From NCBI RefSeq assembly GCF_902167145.1, contig NC_050104.1:110991849-111055848 (forward strand): a stretch of 64,000 nt of DNA. Reading direction: 5' to 3'. The stretch's first letter is position 1. Each line of letters opens with the position of its first letter. Below are positions 36,401 through 46,876 of the stretch, one piece after another. The position numbers were made by a program, and so were the translations under genes. The stretch is from Zea mays. Its lineage: Eukaryota; Streptophyta; Magnoliopsida; Poales; Poaceae. Under the pieces are notes generated by a model. That model was not told where the DNA came from, searched no databases, and worked only from the letters and a program-made list of their open reading frames with translations.

Positions 36401-36641
36401 GCAAGAGACGCATAGGTATTGTTTCGCGGCGTCTTGCTTCGGCATTTGTTTTTGTAACTTCAGACTGATTAATTTTTTCACTGTAGCTGAATTATCTCCA
36501 CCACCGGAACTGTTTGATCCCCTGGCCGACCCAGAAACGAAGAAAGCGTTGGAGATCATCAATATGGCCGAATCTATTGTTGACGAAGTTGTTAACAAGT
36601 TGCTAAATGAAGTTGAGGAGAATATCCTGAAAGAGGACTAA
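33445..36641 (+). pseudogene. Z2 antisense gene, three exons, heavily mutated
   Basis: Homologue of the Z1 gene, again opposite to gag. Inferred exons are 33445-35550, 35623-36415 and 36487-36641; introns 35551-35622 and 36416-36486 are both GT-AG and lie where those of Z1 lie. Exons 2 and 3 have exactly the Z1 lengths (793 and 155). The conserved part reads MRGRYFRDMSIVRAG, KAGLRFPLSKFVVEVLK and EWFYVKNYLKAREDI. Breaks relative to Z1: TAG 33943 and TAG 34360 and TGA 34465 (all Trp codons in Z1), a frameshift near 34975 with further damage to about 35300, TAA near 35401 (Glu in Z1), TGA near 36049 (Arg in Z1). Exon 2 is predicted coiled coil; exon 3 ends in an acidic helix. Function unknown. 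Confidence 0.72.
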
Positions 36642-37179
36642 TACTTATTGTAAAAACATTTTTAGATGATCAATGTAGCTTTGCTGTAACAAGACTGTAA
36701 AATTCGATGTGTATATCTTTGAATCTAATATGTAAATTATTTGGTAATTCACTTCTTTGCGATGCATGAAACTTTTATATACATGCCGTTTTTGAGCCTT
36801 CGGCGAAAAAAACACCTTCCCTTCTTTTCATGCTTCGTAAAGAAAAAAGATCCATGCTTCGTGAAAATATCCATGCTTCGTAAGAACATCCAAGCTTCGT
36901 AAAAACATCCAAGCTTCTCGAAAAACATCCATAATTCGTAAACAAGGGACCCCTTCTTTTGCAACAGAGCTGATGAAACTGTATTTCTCAGCTTACTTTG
37001 TGCCTTAGCACATTTTCATTTTTATAAAACATTCTCCGAAGATCGACTTCGTATTCAATTCGTGTCATTGGTGCAATATGATGTATGATGTGATGCTATG
37101 CGGGATGATGTGATGACGTGATGCAAAGAATGATGTTGATGCCAAAGACACACACACCCGCACACCCACGCTGAAACAC
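36642..37179. other. Z2 AT-rich spacer with a short minisatellite
   Basis: No gene. At about 36829-36945 a unit of 19-24 bp (agcttcgtaaaaacatcca and variants) occurs about six times. A dinucleotide-like gatgatgtgatg stretch lies near 37080-37135. Confidence 0.6.
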
Positions 37180-37545
37180 ACAAATTCTACATCCCCTTAG
37201 GAACGATCAGAATCTCTTTGTCGTTTATTTTTCGGCTTCACCGCTTATTTTTCTGTGTAAGTTCTGCATCCCCTTAGGAACGTCTTTTAAACTTCTTCGC
37301 CTTCTATTTCGGCGGTATAAGCTCTGCATCCCCTTAGGAACGTCTTTTGAACTTCTTCGCCTTATATTTCGGTGGTATTTGGCTCTGCATTCCCTTTGGA
37401 ACGACTTTTGAGCAGAAAACTTACACTACGCTCCCTTAGGAACGACTTTTCGTAGCTTCGGCAAACTTACACTGCGCTCCCTTAGGAGCGACTTTTTGTA
37501 GTTTCGATGATTTTTAGCTCTGCATTCCCTTAGGAACGACTTTTG
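37180..37545 (-). repeat. Tandem repeats in Z2, about 60-bp unit
   Basis: The core gcatccccttaggaacg recurs at 37271, 37331 and 37392 (60-61 bp apart), with shorter units at about 37432, 37472 and 37525. It is the counterpart of the 80-bp array of Z1 and sits at the same place, but the spacer between cores differs. Confidence 0.75.
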
Positions 37546-37804
37546 AGCTTCATAAACCTGTGAAGGAGATATATTTCGTTCTGATAGAAGCAAAACTATT
37601 ACAAGGAATTAAAACTAGATTTACATTGATTGTTCCTTATTGTAAAACAAAATGACATAGAACATAAAAGTATTTCGAGGGTAGGATATCGCTCAATAAA
37701 TGTGCTTTGATTCTGGCACAATACTGACTGTGCGAGCTTCGGATTCCTCCCTGAACTCCCATTGCTGTTGAGTGAGCTGGCGCCCTTCTGGCTGCTGGCT
37801 TCAG

Positions 37805-39218
37805 AAATAAGTCGGTTGCAGTGGTGGTGGGGGTGGGAGCTGTGGCCAGGAAGCTTGTTAATGGCTAGCCGAAGCAACAGAAGCTGAAGGATGATTACCC
37901 ACATATTCTGGTATGTAGGGAGAGTGGCACGAAGCAGTGTGCAAGACCTGCTTCGGCTGATTCTGCCTAGCTTCGGCTTCTGCGATCTCCTTCTGCTTCT
38001 GAATGGTGATTTGACACATTCTTGTAGTATGGCCCTTGTCCTCACCATAGAATAAGCAATAAATCTTCCTGGGCTGATCCCCATATCTTCCTCCGAAGCC
38101 CCTGGCGCCTCTGCCCCTTGGAGTTGGCGGCCTGAAAGAGCTTTGCTGTTGCCCCAAAGATTGTGAGGTGTATTGTGACCTCTGAGGCTGGCTCCCTTTG
38201 TCGTCGTTCTGACTGGAGCTGTGAATCGACCTGACATGCCTCGGATGGATTCGTCCTCCGAAGCCCCTAGTCATCTCAGAGAATATGTACGCTTCCTCCC
38301 TTCTTTGACGGAAGTCGTTATCAACCCAAATGTACTCATCCATCTTCTGAAGCAGCTTCTCCAGAGTTTGTGGGGGTTTCTGGCGAAATATTAGGCAGTA
38401 GGTCCTGGTCGAAGACCCTTGATCATGGCCTCAATGACAGTTTCATTGGGTACTGTAGGTGCTTGTGCCCTCAGTCGCAAGAACCTTCGGACATATGCCT
38501 GAAGGTATTCTTCGTGGTCTTGCATGCATTCGAACAGGACCTGAGCTGTGACTGGCTTCGTTTGAAAGCCTTGGAAACTGGTAACCAGCATGTCCTTGAG
38601 CTTCTGCCATGATGTGATAGTTCCTGGCCAAAGAGAAGAATACCATGTCTGGGCTACATTCCGGACTGCCATGACGAAGGACTTCGCCATGACTGCGGTA
38701 TTGCCCCCATACGAAGATATAGTTGCTTCGTAACTCATCAGAAACTGCTTTGGATCTAAGTGCCCATCATACATGGGAAGCTGAGGTGGCTTGTATGATG
38801 GGGGCCATGGAGTAGCTTGCAGTTCTGCTGCCAAGGGAGAAGCATCATCAAAAGTAAAGGTATCATGATTAAAATCATCATACCATCCATCTTGGTTGAA
38901 TAAGCCTTCTTGACGAAGCTCCCTGTGCTGAGGCCTTCGGTCTTGTTCATCTTGAACAAGATGACGCACTTCTTCAGTAGCTTCATCGATCTTCCTTTGA
39001 AGATCAGCCAGCCGCGCCATCTTCTCCTTCTTCCTATACACTTGTTGATGGACGATTTCCATGTCCCTGATCTCTTGGTCCAACTCCTCCTCCTGGAGTG
39101 TTGGACTAATGGCTTTTCTCTTCTAGCTTCGAGCCTCTCGGAGAGAGAGAGTTTCCTGATTTGTGTCTAGTGGCTGCAGCGCAGTAGCCCCTGGCACTGA
39201 AGCTTTCTTCGGCGGCAT
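37805..39218 (-). pseudogene. gag: Z2 gag, broken
   Basis: Starts at ATG 39218 (MPPKKASVPGATALQ), so it shows the N-terminal part missing from Z1. An in-frame TAG lies at 39123-39125. A helical, charged stretch follows (QQVYRKKEKMARLADLQRK). The core AQTWYSSLWPGTITSW matches Z1. A TAA and a one-base deletion near 38380-38395 break the frame; the rest continues from 38343. The zinc knuckle has Tyr for the second Cys (CLFYGEDKGHTTRMC), which would abolish zinc binding. The end is frameshifted near 37858. Confidence 0.85.
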
Positions 39219-39259
39219 GATGAAGGTCAAGGCTTGCCGAAGGTGGTCGAATGAGTTCA

Positions 39260-39276
39260 CTGGAGGTGGGCGCCAA
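39260..39276 (-). other. Z2 primer binding site
   Basis: On the - strand TTGGCGCCCACCTCCAG follows the LTR end directly. It differs from the Huck and T1 sites. Confidence 0.7.
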
Positions 39277-39690
39277 TGTTGGGGACTTGTTCTCAAATGC
39301 TTCGGCTTGACAGAAGGTAAATGTACAAGTGTGACGTACAAGCCAGTACTAGTCTGCGTGAACAATACGAGGGTACTTTTCATCTATTTATAGGCACAGG
39401 ACGCATCCTGTGAGAAATTACATTCATGCCCTTCATATTTTCTATTGACTTATAGACAACCCAATGAGGACTAAATAGCCTTTTCCCCTTTAGGTCGGTT
39501 CCTTTTCCGTCACTTAGCCGAAGCTCCCTTGCGCATAGCTTCGGAGCAACACCAGCCTTCGTCACAACCATGTTATTCACATTGTGTACGCTTTTAACCT
39601 GAGTCCGAAGGTACCTGTTCATATGTCACACTTGGAAGACATTGTTAAATCATGTTTTTGAGGACCTTCGGAAGACGAAGGCCCCCAACA
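39277..39690 (-). repeat. Z2 5' LTR, internally deleted (414 bp)
   Basis: Starts TGTTGGGGGCC at 39690 and ends GTCCCCAACA at 39277. It is shorter than the Z1 LTR (643 bp) and the Z2 3' LTR (at least 528 bp), because U5 sequence between the LTR end and the motif gacagaaggtaaatgtac is missing. The TATA (ctatttataggc on the + strand, near 39383) is kept. Confidence 0.85.
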
Positions 39691-40162
39691 ATTACTATCA
39701 TTGGTGTTTTCATAATTTTCAGTGGTAACTCATTTGTGTTGGCATATCGAGCAGACATAAATGAATGTGTAGCACCAGAATCAAATAATATTGTTGCAGG
39801 AATTGCATTAATGTAAAACATACCAAGTGCAATGTCATCCCCATCAGGAGTAGCATCAGCGCTGACTTGATTAACCCTGGCAATAGAGAATCCCTTGCCA
39901 GATCCCGGAGTCTGCTGCTTGTTCTGAACTGGGGTAGTAGCAATCCTCTATGGGCAAACATTTGCATAATGTCCAGTCTTCCCACACTTGTAGCAAGTAG
40001 TGTCTGCACTCTGTCCTGAAAACTTCGTCGGGGTGCCAGTGGGGGTAGCCTAAAGGGTCGGTGGAGTCCCCTGTGGTGAGTGCTGAGCTGGGCGCTGGCC
40101 TCCTCCAGTGCGAACCGGTCTACCCTAGGTGAACTGTAGTGAGGACGAACACTGCTGCTTCC
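39691..40162 (-). pseudogene. X2 zinc knuckle and start of protease, cut by Z2
   Basis: On the - strand a zinc knuckle CYKCGKTGHYANVC is encoded near 40000-39957. The retropepsin active site IPATILFDSGATHSFMSA follows near 39800-39750. The sequence stops at the Z2 border. Upstream, between the gag stop (40163) and the knuckle, several stops occur (near 40120-40163), so Gag and protease are no longer joined. Confidence 0.8.
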
Positions 40163-41071
40163 CTATGCTTGGGATATAGCCTTTCTCTTCAGATCTCCCA
40201 GCTGAACATGCTTGTGTTCAATAGCTAGGGCCTTGTCAAGCAGCCTCTGGAATGATGGAAATGTATGTGCCACTAGAGCATGCTGCAGAGGTCCATTAAG
40301 TCCTTCAAAAAAATGCTCTTGCTTCCTCTCATCTTTAGCAACTTCATCTGGTGCGTATCTGGAGAGCTGAATGAACTTGTCGCGGTACTCGCTGACTGAC
40401 ATGCTTCCTTGCTTCAGCGACAGAAATTCCTTCTTCTTAATCTTCATAAGTCCAGCGGGAATATGGTAGTTTCTGAACTGAGTAGAGAATTCCGCCCATG
40501 TGATAGTATTGACAACATCATGGGCAGTAGTGTATGAATCCCACCAATCAGCAGCAGGACCTGCCAGACGACCAGAAGCATATAGAACCTTCTTCCGGTT
40601 AGAGCATTGGGCAATAATCAACATCTTTTCCACAGACTTCAGCCAATCATCAGTGTCCAGTGGATCAGGAGAACTAACAAATGTCGGTGGCTTATGGCTC
40701 ATGAACTCCCGGTGCTTGTCCCGGGGTGGAACTGGTGGTGGAGGTGGAGGCAGTGGTACTTGTTGTTGTTGCTGTTGCGCCCTTCTCTCCTGACGTATCT
40801 CCTCTCGCTCTTGGCGCATCTTCTGGCGTATATCCTCTCGCTCTTGGCGCATCTCCTGGCGTTCCTGCCGCATCTGCGCGTGCATATCCATCATGGTGTC
40901 TACCATATGTTGCATTATTCTCATCTGTGCTGCAACAGTGGGGTCAACTCTTGCTGGTGGAGGTTGTGGATGATCCATCTCAGGTCGTGGTTGTTGTGGT
41001 TGTCTAAATATCCTCCGAGTGTGTCGATTGGGAGGTAGATCAATTCCACCACCCTTCCTGGTATTGACCAT
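40163..41071 (-). pseudogene. gag: X2 gag, N-terminal and core part
   Basis: Start chosen at ATG 41071 (MVNTRKGGGIDLPP); an upstream Met at 41134 is less likely. A region of repeated Met-Arg-Gln-Glu-Arg units (EMRQEREDIRQKMRQER) precedes a proline run. The Gag core follows: ADWWDSYTTAHDVVNTITW, then FLSLKQGSMSVSEYRDKF. The frame ends at a TAG at 40163-40165, before the zinc knuckle, probably a mutation. The core resembles that of T1, which fits the same chromovirus lineage. Confidence 0.82.
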
Positions 41072-41538
41072 CTGAGTTAGAAACATATGGTAAGAGAGAA
41101 AGGATTGTAGACAAGGCAGGTAATTACGAGGCATGTTACTTTGGGTGATTTATTAGCTAAGCAGATTAATGTTTTACCTACCAAAGCTAATTCATTAACT
41201 TATGGTGGTACATGCTAAGGTGTCCATCTATCATATTTCAATCAATCAAAGAAGCAAATCAGACATTTATCATCAGAACAATCAACCAACATTTTTAAAT
41301 AGAGAAAATAGTTTTAATTTCGTCTTAGGTTCCTTATCTCTTAAGAATGTCATAAATGTAGGATTCCAAGGTGTGAAACCCATCTTGTCTTAGAGTGGAA
41401 AAGATAAGAGTAATCAGAGTATGACAACAAAAGGTGAGACAGGATCGAGATAAGATAAGCATAGAATGAATCAGAGTAAGGTAAGTAGGTAAGGGTTTTG
41501 TCCATTTCTATCTAGGTTTCGTCCTACAGTCAACATTT

Positions 41539-41550
41539 CCTCTGATACCA
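41539..41550 (-). other. X2 primer binding site, initiator Met tRNA type
   Basis: On the - strand TGGTATCAGAGG, four bases after the LTR end. This fixes the orientation of X2. Confidence 0.85.
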
Positions 41551-43380
41551 TTTCTGTCACACCCGGATTTAAGGAACAAAGCCGGGTGCATCTCATACAT
41601 ACGCCAAAGAAGACAATATATATAATAACAGAGTGTATAGAGATAAATGTCGCAATATCATCAGAGTACTTATTACATAGCGGAAGTCTTACAAAAATAC
41701 AAGATAAATATAAAACAAACTAAGGATCATCCATGGCGCCATAAAGTCAACTAGGAGACGCCACCTAGATAAGATCAAACTCCTTGTTGTGTGGCTCCTC
41801 CTAAACCACCTGTTCTTTTCCTGTGGGGGTGTGAGACAGCAAGGGTGAGCTCACACATGATCATAGCTCAACAAGTTATGGGGAAACCCGTGTGCATGAA
41901 CTCACCAAAGGTGGGAGTTCATGTAAGTGAATACCAAACCATAATAAGAATAATAGAACAAAATTAATAAATAATCCCGTGCAATGCAAATGACAAACTG
42001 AGTTTATGTTCCATAAATTAATCATGCGAGAGTCCTGAGCTGCTCATGACCGTGAGCTCGGCTAGTATATCAGTTTTACACTCTGCAGAGGTTGTACCCT
42101 GTACCCATAAGTCATGTTACCCATTTGCCAAGGGATCGCGACTCCCATACACCTCTACCAAGGAAGCAAGGCAGGGCAACACTACGAGGCCTTTACAAAG
42201 TTCCACTAGCTTCCGAAAACCCGCTACAGTTTATGGGAAGAGCACTTGCAAGAATCCCCCGTCTGACCACCATCGCAGCAAAATCAACCCGAGAACCTCC
42301 TTGCATGCAACTCCCTTACTTCCCTTGCCCCTTTCGGGTAAGGTAGTCTTCCACTAACTTTCCTAATTAGTCAGCCAAGGGGTCCCATTCCTCCCTTGTG
42401 GTGGCACATGTTTCTCAAGTTAAGCTCCATGTTCCAATTAACATTAATGATCTTGACATGAACATAAATAAAATAACAACATAATTAGAACATGGATATA
42501 ATGAAATATTAACCCAAAACCATGTAAAGCAGTAGCAAAGCTACCCAAGTGATTCAGGGATAACAAGGTAAAGTGATAAACAATCTAGGGTGACCTATTG
42601 GGTCCCATCACAATTAAACCTATGCATGAACATGTGATATTAAAGAACATTATTGGGTAAAAAGTGGTCAAGGGCACAACTTGCCTTTAATGAGCTCTTG
42701 CTCAGCAACTTCTATCTGCTGGGTACCAGGATCCTCAGTCACAGGCTTTTCTACTCGCCACAATACAAATAAACACAGTATAAAGGAGAAATTAACATCA
42801 CAACAAACATGTAAACAAAATGCATAATAAAAATCTACACATTAAAATAAGAACCTAGGAACAGGAATCATTAATTTTGAAGTTATGGATTTTAAGTTAT
42901 GAATTTCCAAAGGTTTTATATGCTTGAAATAGAATTAAGTGAGAAATTAATTTTACTACTATTTTTATGACAAAACAGAGACTCTAGGTGATAAACAATC
43001 ATATTACAAATTTTAGAAACTGGAATGGGTTAATTTGGAGTTCATATGCATTTTCTATGAATTTAGCAAGTTATAGCAATTATTTATATGTTAAATATTC
43101 ATTTTCTAATACATTTATCCAATTTAAATGTGCTCTCGACTGCGCGCATTGAAACAGGGAACTGCAGGGGCCCTGCGCAAGTTATTTCAAGACTCGGAAC
43201 ACTATTTGTAGTCTGTGGGTTGATTTCGTATAAGAACAGGGATTCTTTAGCAAAATTACACGGTCGAGGATGTATCTTGTAATCTCGGCCGCACGATCGC
43301 AAATGGACGCTACAGATTAGATCTGAGCCGTGGTGAACCTGTACGTGCCAGGAGCCATCCGATCCGATCCCGACGACCCG

Positions 43381-43472
43381 GATCTAAATACCCTAAATCT
43401 AATCTCAGCCGGTTATCACCAGATCGGATCTAAATACCCTAAATCTAATCTCAGCCGGTTATCACCAGATCG
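43381..43472. repeat. Perfect 46-bp tandem duplication in the X2 LTR
   Basis: gatctaaataccctaaat begins at 43381 and again at 43427; both 46-bp units are identical through ggttatcaccagatcg. Confidence 0.95.
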
Positions 43473-43923
43473 ACGGTTCTGACCAATCCAGGCGAAACGG
43501 TAAACTAGCATCCAATCTGGGCCGCCCCGAGAGAAATCAACGGCCCGCACGACTTCTACACTACACCCACGTTCATCGGCAGCGGACGACAGAATTCCGA
43601 GCGCCGCCGCGGCGTCATTGCCGGCCCTTGATGATCCGATGCTAGCGTGATCTAAACACGAATTCACTCGGTGCTACACGATGTACAAGAAAAAGGGAAG
43701 TGCTCCGGTGTAAAATTCGCCGGTGCCAGACGCTCCCAACCCAATGCCGATGCCACGGAAACAATTGCCGAGTCGAGGCGAAGCTACCTGGCCAGCTCAT
43801 TCCGAACGATACATTAATCCCGGCGAAGCACCACACTTGCCCACGCTCGGCAGCAATGGCGGCGGCAAATTTCTCGGTGGAGAGTTGACCAACGGACGCA
43901 GGGACAGGGGGGCGTTTAGCTTG

Positions 43924-43932
43924 ATTATATAG
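43924..43932 (-). promoter_or_regulatory. X2 LTR TATA box
   Basis: On the - strand TATATAAT, followed by a CpG-rich leader, as in T1. Confidence 0.55.
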
Positions 43933-44722
43933 TCGTGGGATGGACGCGCATGGTCGGCAGATGGGCACCTGCGCGAATCTCAGCTGACGCCATTGCCGCT
44001 GCGCGCGGAGTTTGTTGAGACGGACGCACCCACGACGGAGGGGATGGAGGCACTGACATCGTAGGACCACGCGCCAGCGTCTATCGCGCCCAGCGAAGGA
44101 AGGTGGTTGACGGCGCGGACCCACTCACAAGCCTCACATGCGCACCCCTCCGCTCACGACGAGCGGCTGACCCTTGGGCCCCAGCCGTCATGGTTACACG
44201 ACGCGCCCGAGCGAAGTCCGGATGGGCCAGTGCAGTGGCTTGTTCTACTGGGGAGAAATGAGCGGAGGCCGGCCCACGCGCAGGTATAATCCTTTTTCTT
44301 TAATATTTCCTTTCCTATTTTCCAAATTTAAGTGTTTAAATGAGTTTGAATTGCTAGTTTGAACTTCATACTTTCAAGTATCAAATAAAATTCTACTATG
44401 AATGACACTACATCCTCCTTGCAATAATTATTACTTATTTATTATTTTAATTATTAGCTATCCTCTATTCCTTAATTCCATTTCTCTCATTTTATTTAGT
44501 GCTCAACTTTGAATTTCAAGGCTAAATTTGTCTTATTTATAAACTTGTATTTGATGCACAAACCAAAAAGGAAGTCCAGCATGAGGCATAGATTTATGTG
44601 TTTTTATTTGGTATCTATTTGAAAACAAAAAAATGTGTCTCATGCCTAGATCAACTCATCAAAAGAGCTCTTTATCAATTTTCAACGACCAAGGTCATGA
44701 TTGCTCTATACTAGGGTTTACA

Positions 44723-45240
44723 GTGCACCGCCACGTCACCCAACCGTTAGGGTTCAGAGCGAAGTCGATCGTTGGAGTTTTGTGTCCTTGTGGCACCGGA
44801 CACCGGACAGTCCGGTGCCACACCGGACACTGTCCGGTCCGCCTCTGACTCTGCGCGCACTGTTCCTCTGTCAGCGGCTTTTGCAGTCGACCGTTGCATG
44901 CTGGATAGCCGTTGCCCGCTGGCACATCGGACAGTCCAGTGGCACACCGGACAGCCCGTGATTTATAGCGGAGCGCGGCCCAGTTTTCCCAAGAGTGGCT
45001 GGTTCATCTTCGTACGGACATGGTGCACCGGATAGTCCGGTGCCCCAGTCCACAGCACACTCAAGTCCTTTTTGCTCCTTTTGAATTGGGTCCCTAACTT
45101 GAATATTTATTGGTTTGTGTTGAACCTTATGCACCTATAGAACATGTATTCTAGAGCAAACTAGTTAGTCCCTATGTTTGTGTTGGACATTCAACCACCT
45201 AAATTAATTGTAGGAAAAGATTAACCCTATTTCCCTTTCA
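44723..45240 (-). repeat. S1 3' LTR, truncated
   Basis: On the - strand it starts TGAAAGGGAAATAGG at 45240 and matches 57378-56865 of the 5' LTR. About 640 bp of the far end are missing, and the sequence switches to unrelated AT-rich DNA near 44723. No target duplication can be found. Confidence 0.85.
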
Positions 45241-45254
45241 ATCTCCCCCTTTTT
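45241..45254 (-). other. S1 polypurine tract
   Basis: On the - strand AAAAAGGGGGAGAT directly precedes the 3' LTR start. Confidence 0.8.
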
Positions 45255-45594
45255 GGTGATTGATGCCAACACAAACCAAAGCAAATATATAAAGTGTAGA
45301 AATAAACTAGTTTGCATATGGTAAGTGCATAGGTTACTTGGAATTAAACCAATTGATAATTTTACTAGATATGAATGGATTGCATTTCTTTTATTTAACA
45401 TTTTGGACCACCTTTGCACCACTTTTTTTTTGCAAATTCTTTTGAAAATCATTTTAATGTGTTTTGCAAATAGTCAAAGGTATATGAACAAGATTGCAAG
45501 AAGCATTTTCAAGATTTGAAATTTCTCCTCCTATTTCAAATGCTTTTCCTTTGACTAAACAAAACTCCCCCTGAATGGCTTTCAAGAGGGTTTT
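45255..45594 (-). other. S1 3' untranslated region
   Basis: AT-rich DNA between the deletion point and the purine tract. A second purine run, ATTCAGGGGGAGTTTT on the - strand near 45565, recalls the multiple tracts described in Sireviruses. No gene. Confidence 0.5.
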
Positions 45595-46140
45595 GAATCA
45601 TCACTTCTTCTAAAGACAGTAACACTTACATCTGTAAATAGACAGCTGTAGCCCATTTTGCATAATTGAGAAACAGAAAGCAAATTGTAATCTAAAGAAT
45701 CTACAAGAAAAACATTGGAATCAGAATGGTCAGGTGATATAGCAACTTTACCCAAACCTTTGACCAAACCTTGATTTCCATCCCCGAATGTGATAACTCG
45801 TTGGGGATCTTTATTTTTCTCATAGGAGGAGAACATTCTTTTCTCCCCTGTCATGTGGTTTGTGCACCCGCTATCGATTATCCAACTTGAACCACCGGAT
45901 GCATAAACCTACAAAACAATTTTAGGCCTTGTTCTTAGGTACCCAAACAGCCTTGGGTCCTTTGACGTTAGAAACAAGCATCTTGGGTACCCAAACACAA
46001 GTCTTTGGACTCTTGTGTTTGCCCCCAACATATTTGGCAACTATTTTGCCTGATTTGTTAGTAAGCGCATAAGATGCATCAAAAGTCTTAAATGAAATGT
46101 TATGCTCATTTGATGCAGCAAGAGTTTTCTTTTTAGGCAT
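45595..46140 (-). pseudogene. S1 gag end, protease and start of pre-integrase, broken
   Basis: MPKKKTLAASNEHNIS starts at 46140 and runs to a stop at 45922. After a frame change the protease active site SWIIDSGCTNHMTGEKRM is encoded near 45885-45840. The pre-integrase part follows (SLDYNLLSVSQLCKMGY). Near 45595 the coding sequence jumps to 3' untranslated DNA, so integrase, RT and RNase H were lost in one deletion. Confidence 0.8.
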
Positions 46141-46876
46141 TTTAACATGTGTAGAATGCCTAGAGCTAGAAGCCTCACTTATATATATATAAAAGCATGA
46201 TGAGCAACAATGTGAGATTTTCTAGCATGAATTCTCCTAATTTGTGCTCAGGATAGTTAGCAGGATATAAAATGTAACCCTTAATATCATGAACCATGGG
46301 AGCTTTGCCCTTAACAAAGTTGGACAATCTTTTAGGGGCATTAAGCTTGACATTGCTTCCCTGTTGGAAACCAATGCCATCCTTAATGCTTGGGCATCTC
46401 CCATTATAGAGCATGATTCTAGCAAATTTAAACTTTTCATTTTCAAGTTCATGCTCATTAATTTTAGTAGTTAATTTAGCTATGTGATCATTTTGTTGTT
46501 TAATCATAGCAAGGTGATCATTCATAGCTTCTACATTAACATCTCTACACCTAATACAAATAGAAACATGTTCGACAATAAATGGTTTGCAAGCATTTAA
46601 TTCTTCTATCTTAGATTTTAATATTGCATTTTCATCTCTAAGACAGGAAATAGAATCATTGCAAACATTCAATTCTTCAATCTTAGAAACTAAACTAGCA
46701 TTTTCATTTCTAAGACTAGAAATTGAATCATGACAAATGCTAAGCTCCTTTGTCAAGTTTTCACATTTTTCTATTTCCTGAGCGTAAGCATTTTTCACTT
46801 TAACATGTTTCTTATTTTCTTTAATAAGGAAGTCCTCTTGGCTATCCAAGAGTTCATCCTTCTCATGAATGGCTTC
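46141..46876 (-). pseudogene. gag: S1 gag, second part (left of K1)
   Basis: Continues the Sirevirus Gag after the K1 insertion: KDELLDSQEDFLIKEN, then a long coiled coil in which SISSLRNENASLVSKIEELN is followed by a diverged second copy. Sirevirus Gags are long and carry such coils. It ends in a frameshift at a TA-repeat near 46180-46195, where hydrophobic residues appear that do not belong to Gag. Confidence 0.8.
46872..46876. repeat. K1 target duplication, left copy (imperfect)
   Basis: gcttc before K1 and ccttc after it (54634-54638): four of five bases agree. One has mutated since insertion. Confidence 0.75.

Larger units (their letters stand above)
32605..39690 (-). mobile_element. 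Z2: zeon-like non-autonomous element, - orientation
   Basis: It has the same layout as Z1 in reverse: 5' LTR 39690-39277, primer site, gag, repeat array, antisense gene on the + strand, purine tract, 3' LTR 33132-32605. It inserted into the protease region of X2, which resumes at 39691. Both gag and the antisense gene are broken. Its 7.1-kb length agrees with the zeon size class. Confidence 0.87.
39691..44722 (-). mobile_element. X2: Tekay-type Ty3/gypsy element, 5' part, - orientation
   Basis: From right to left: 5' LTR, Met-type primer site, gag, zinc knuckle and the start of protease, then cut by Z2 at 39690. The rest of pol lies left of the Z2/X1/HK block, outside the window. The right border is uncertain, because its LTR meets a truncated Sirevirus LTR near 44723. 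Confidence 0.8.
41555..44722 (-). repeat. X2 5' LTR (Tekay type), outer border uncertain
   Basis: On the + strand its inner end reads TGTCACACCCGGATTTAAGG. The part to about 43000 matches X1 in reverse. A TATA box (GACTATATAAT on the - strand, 43924-43932) places U3 at about 43933-44722 and R-U5 inward. An exact 46-bp duplication lies at 43381-43472. The AT-rich part 44290-44722 has no gene and is assigned to U3 by inference only. Confidence 0.7.

Noticed and set aside
31074..44722. One retroelement with inverted LTRs
   Set aside because: The left LTR has no primer site and joins zeon LTR sequence, so it is a separate insertion.
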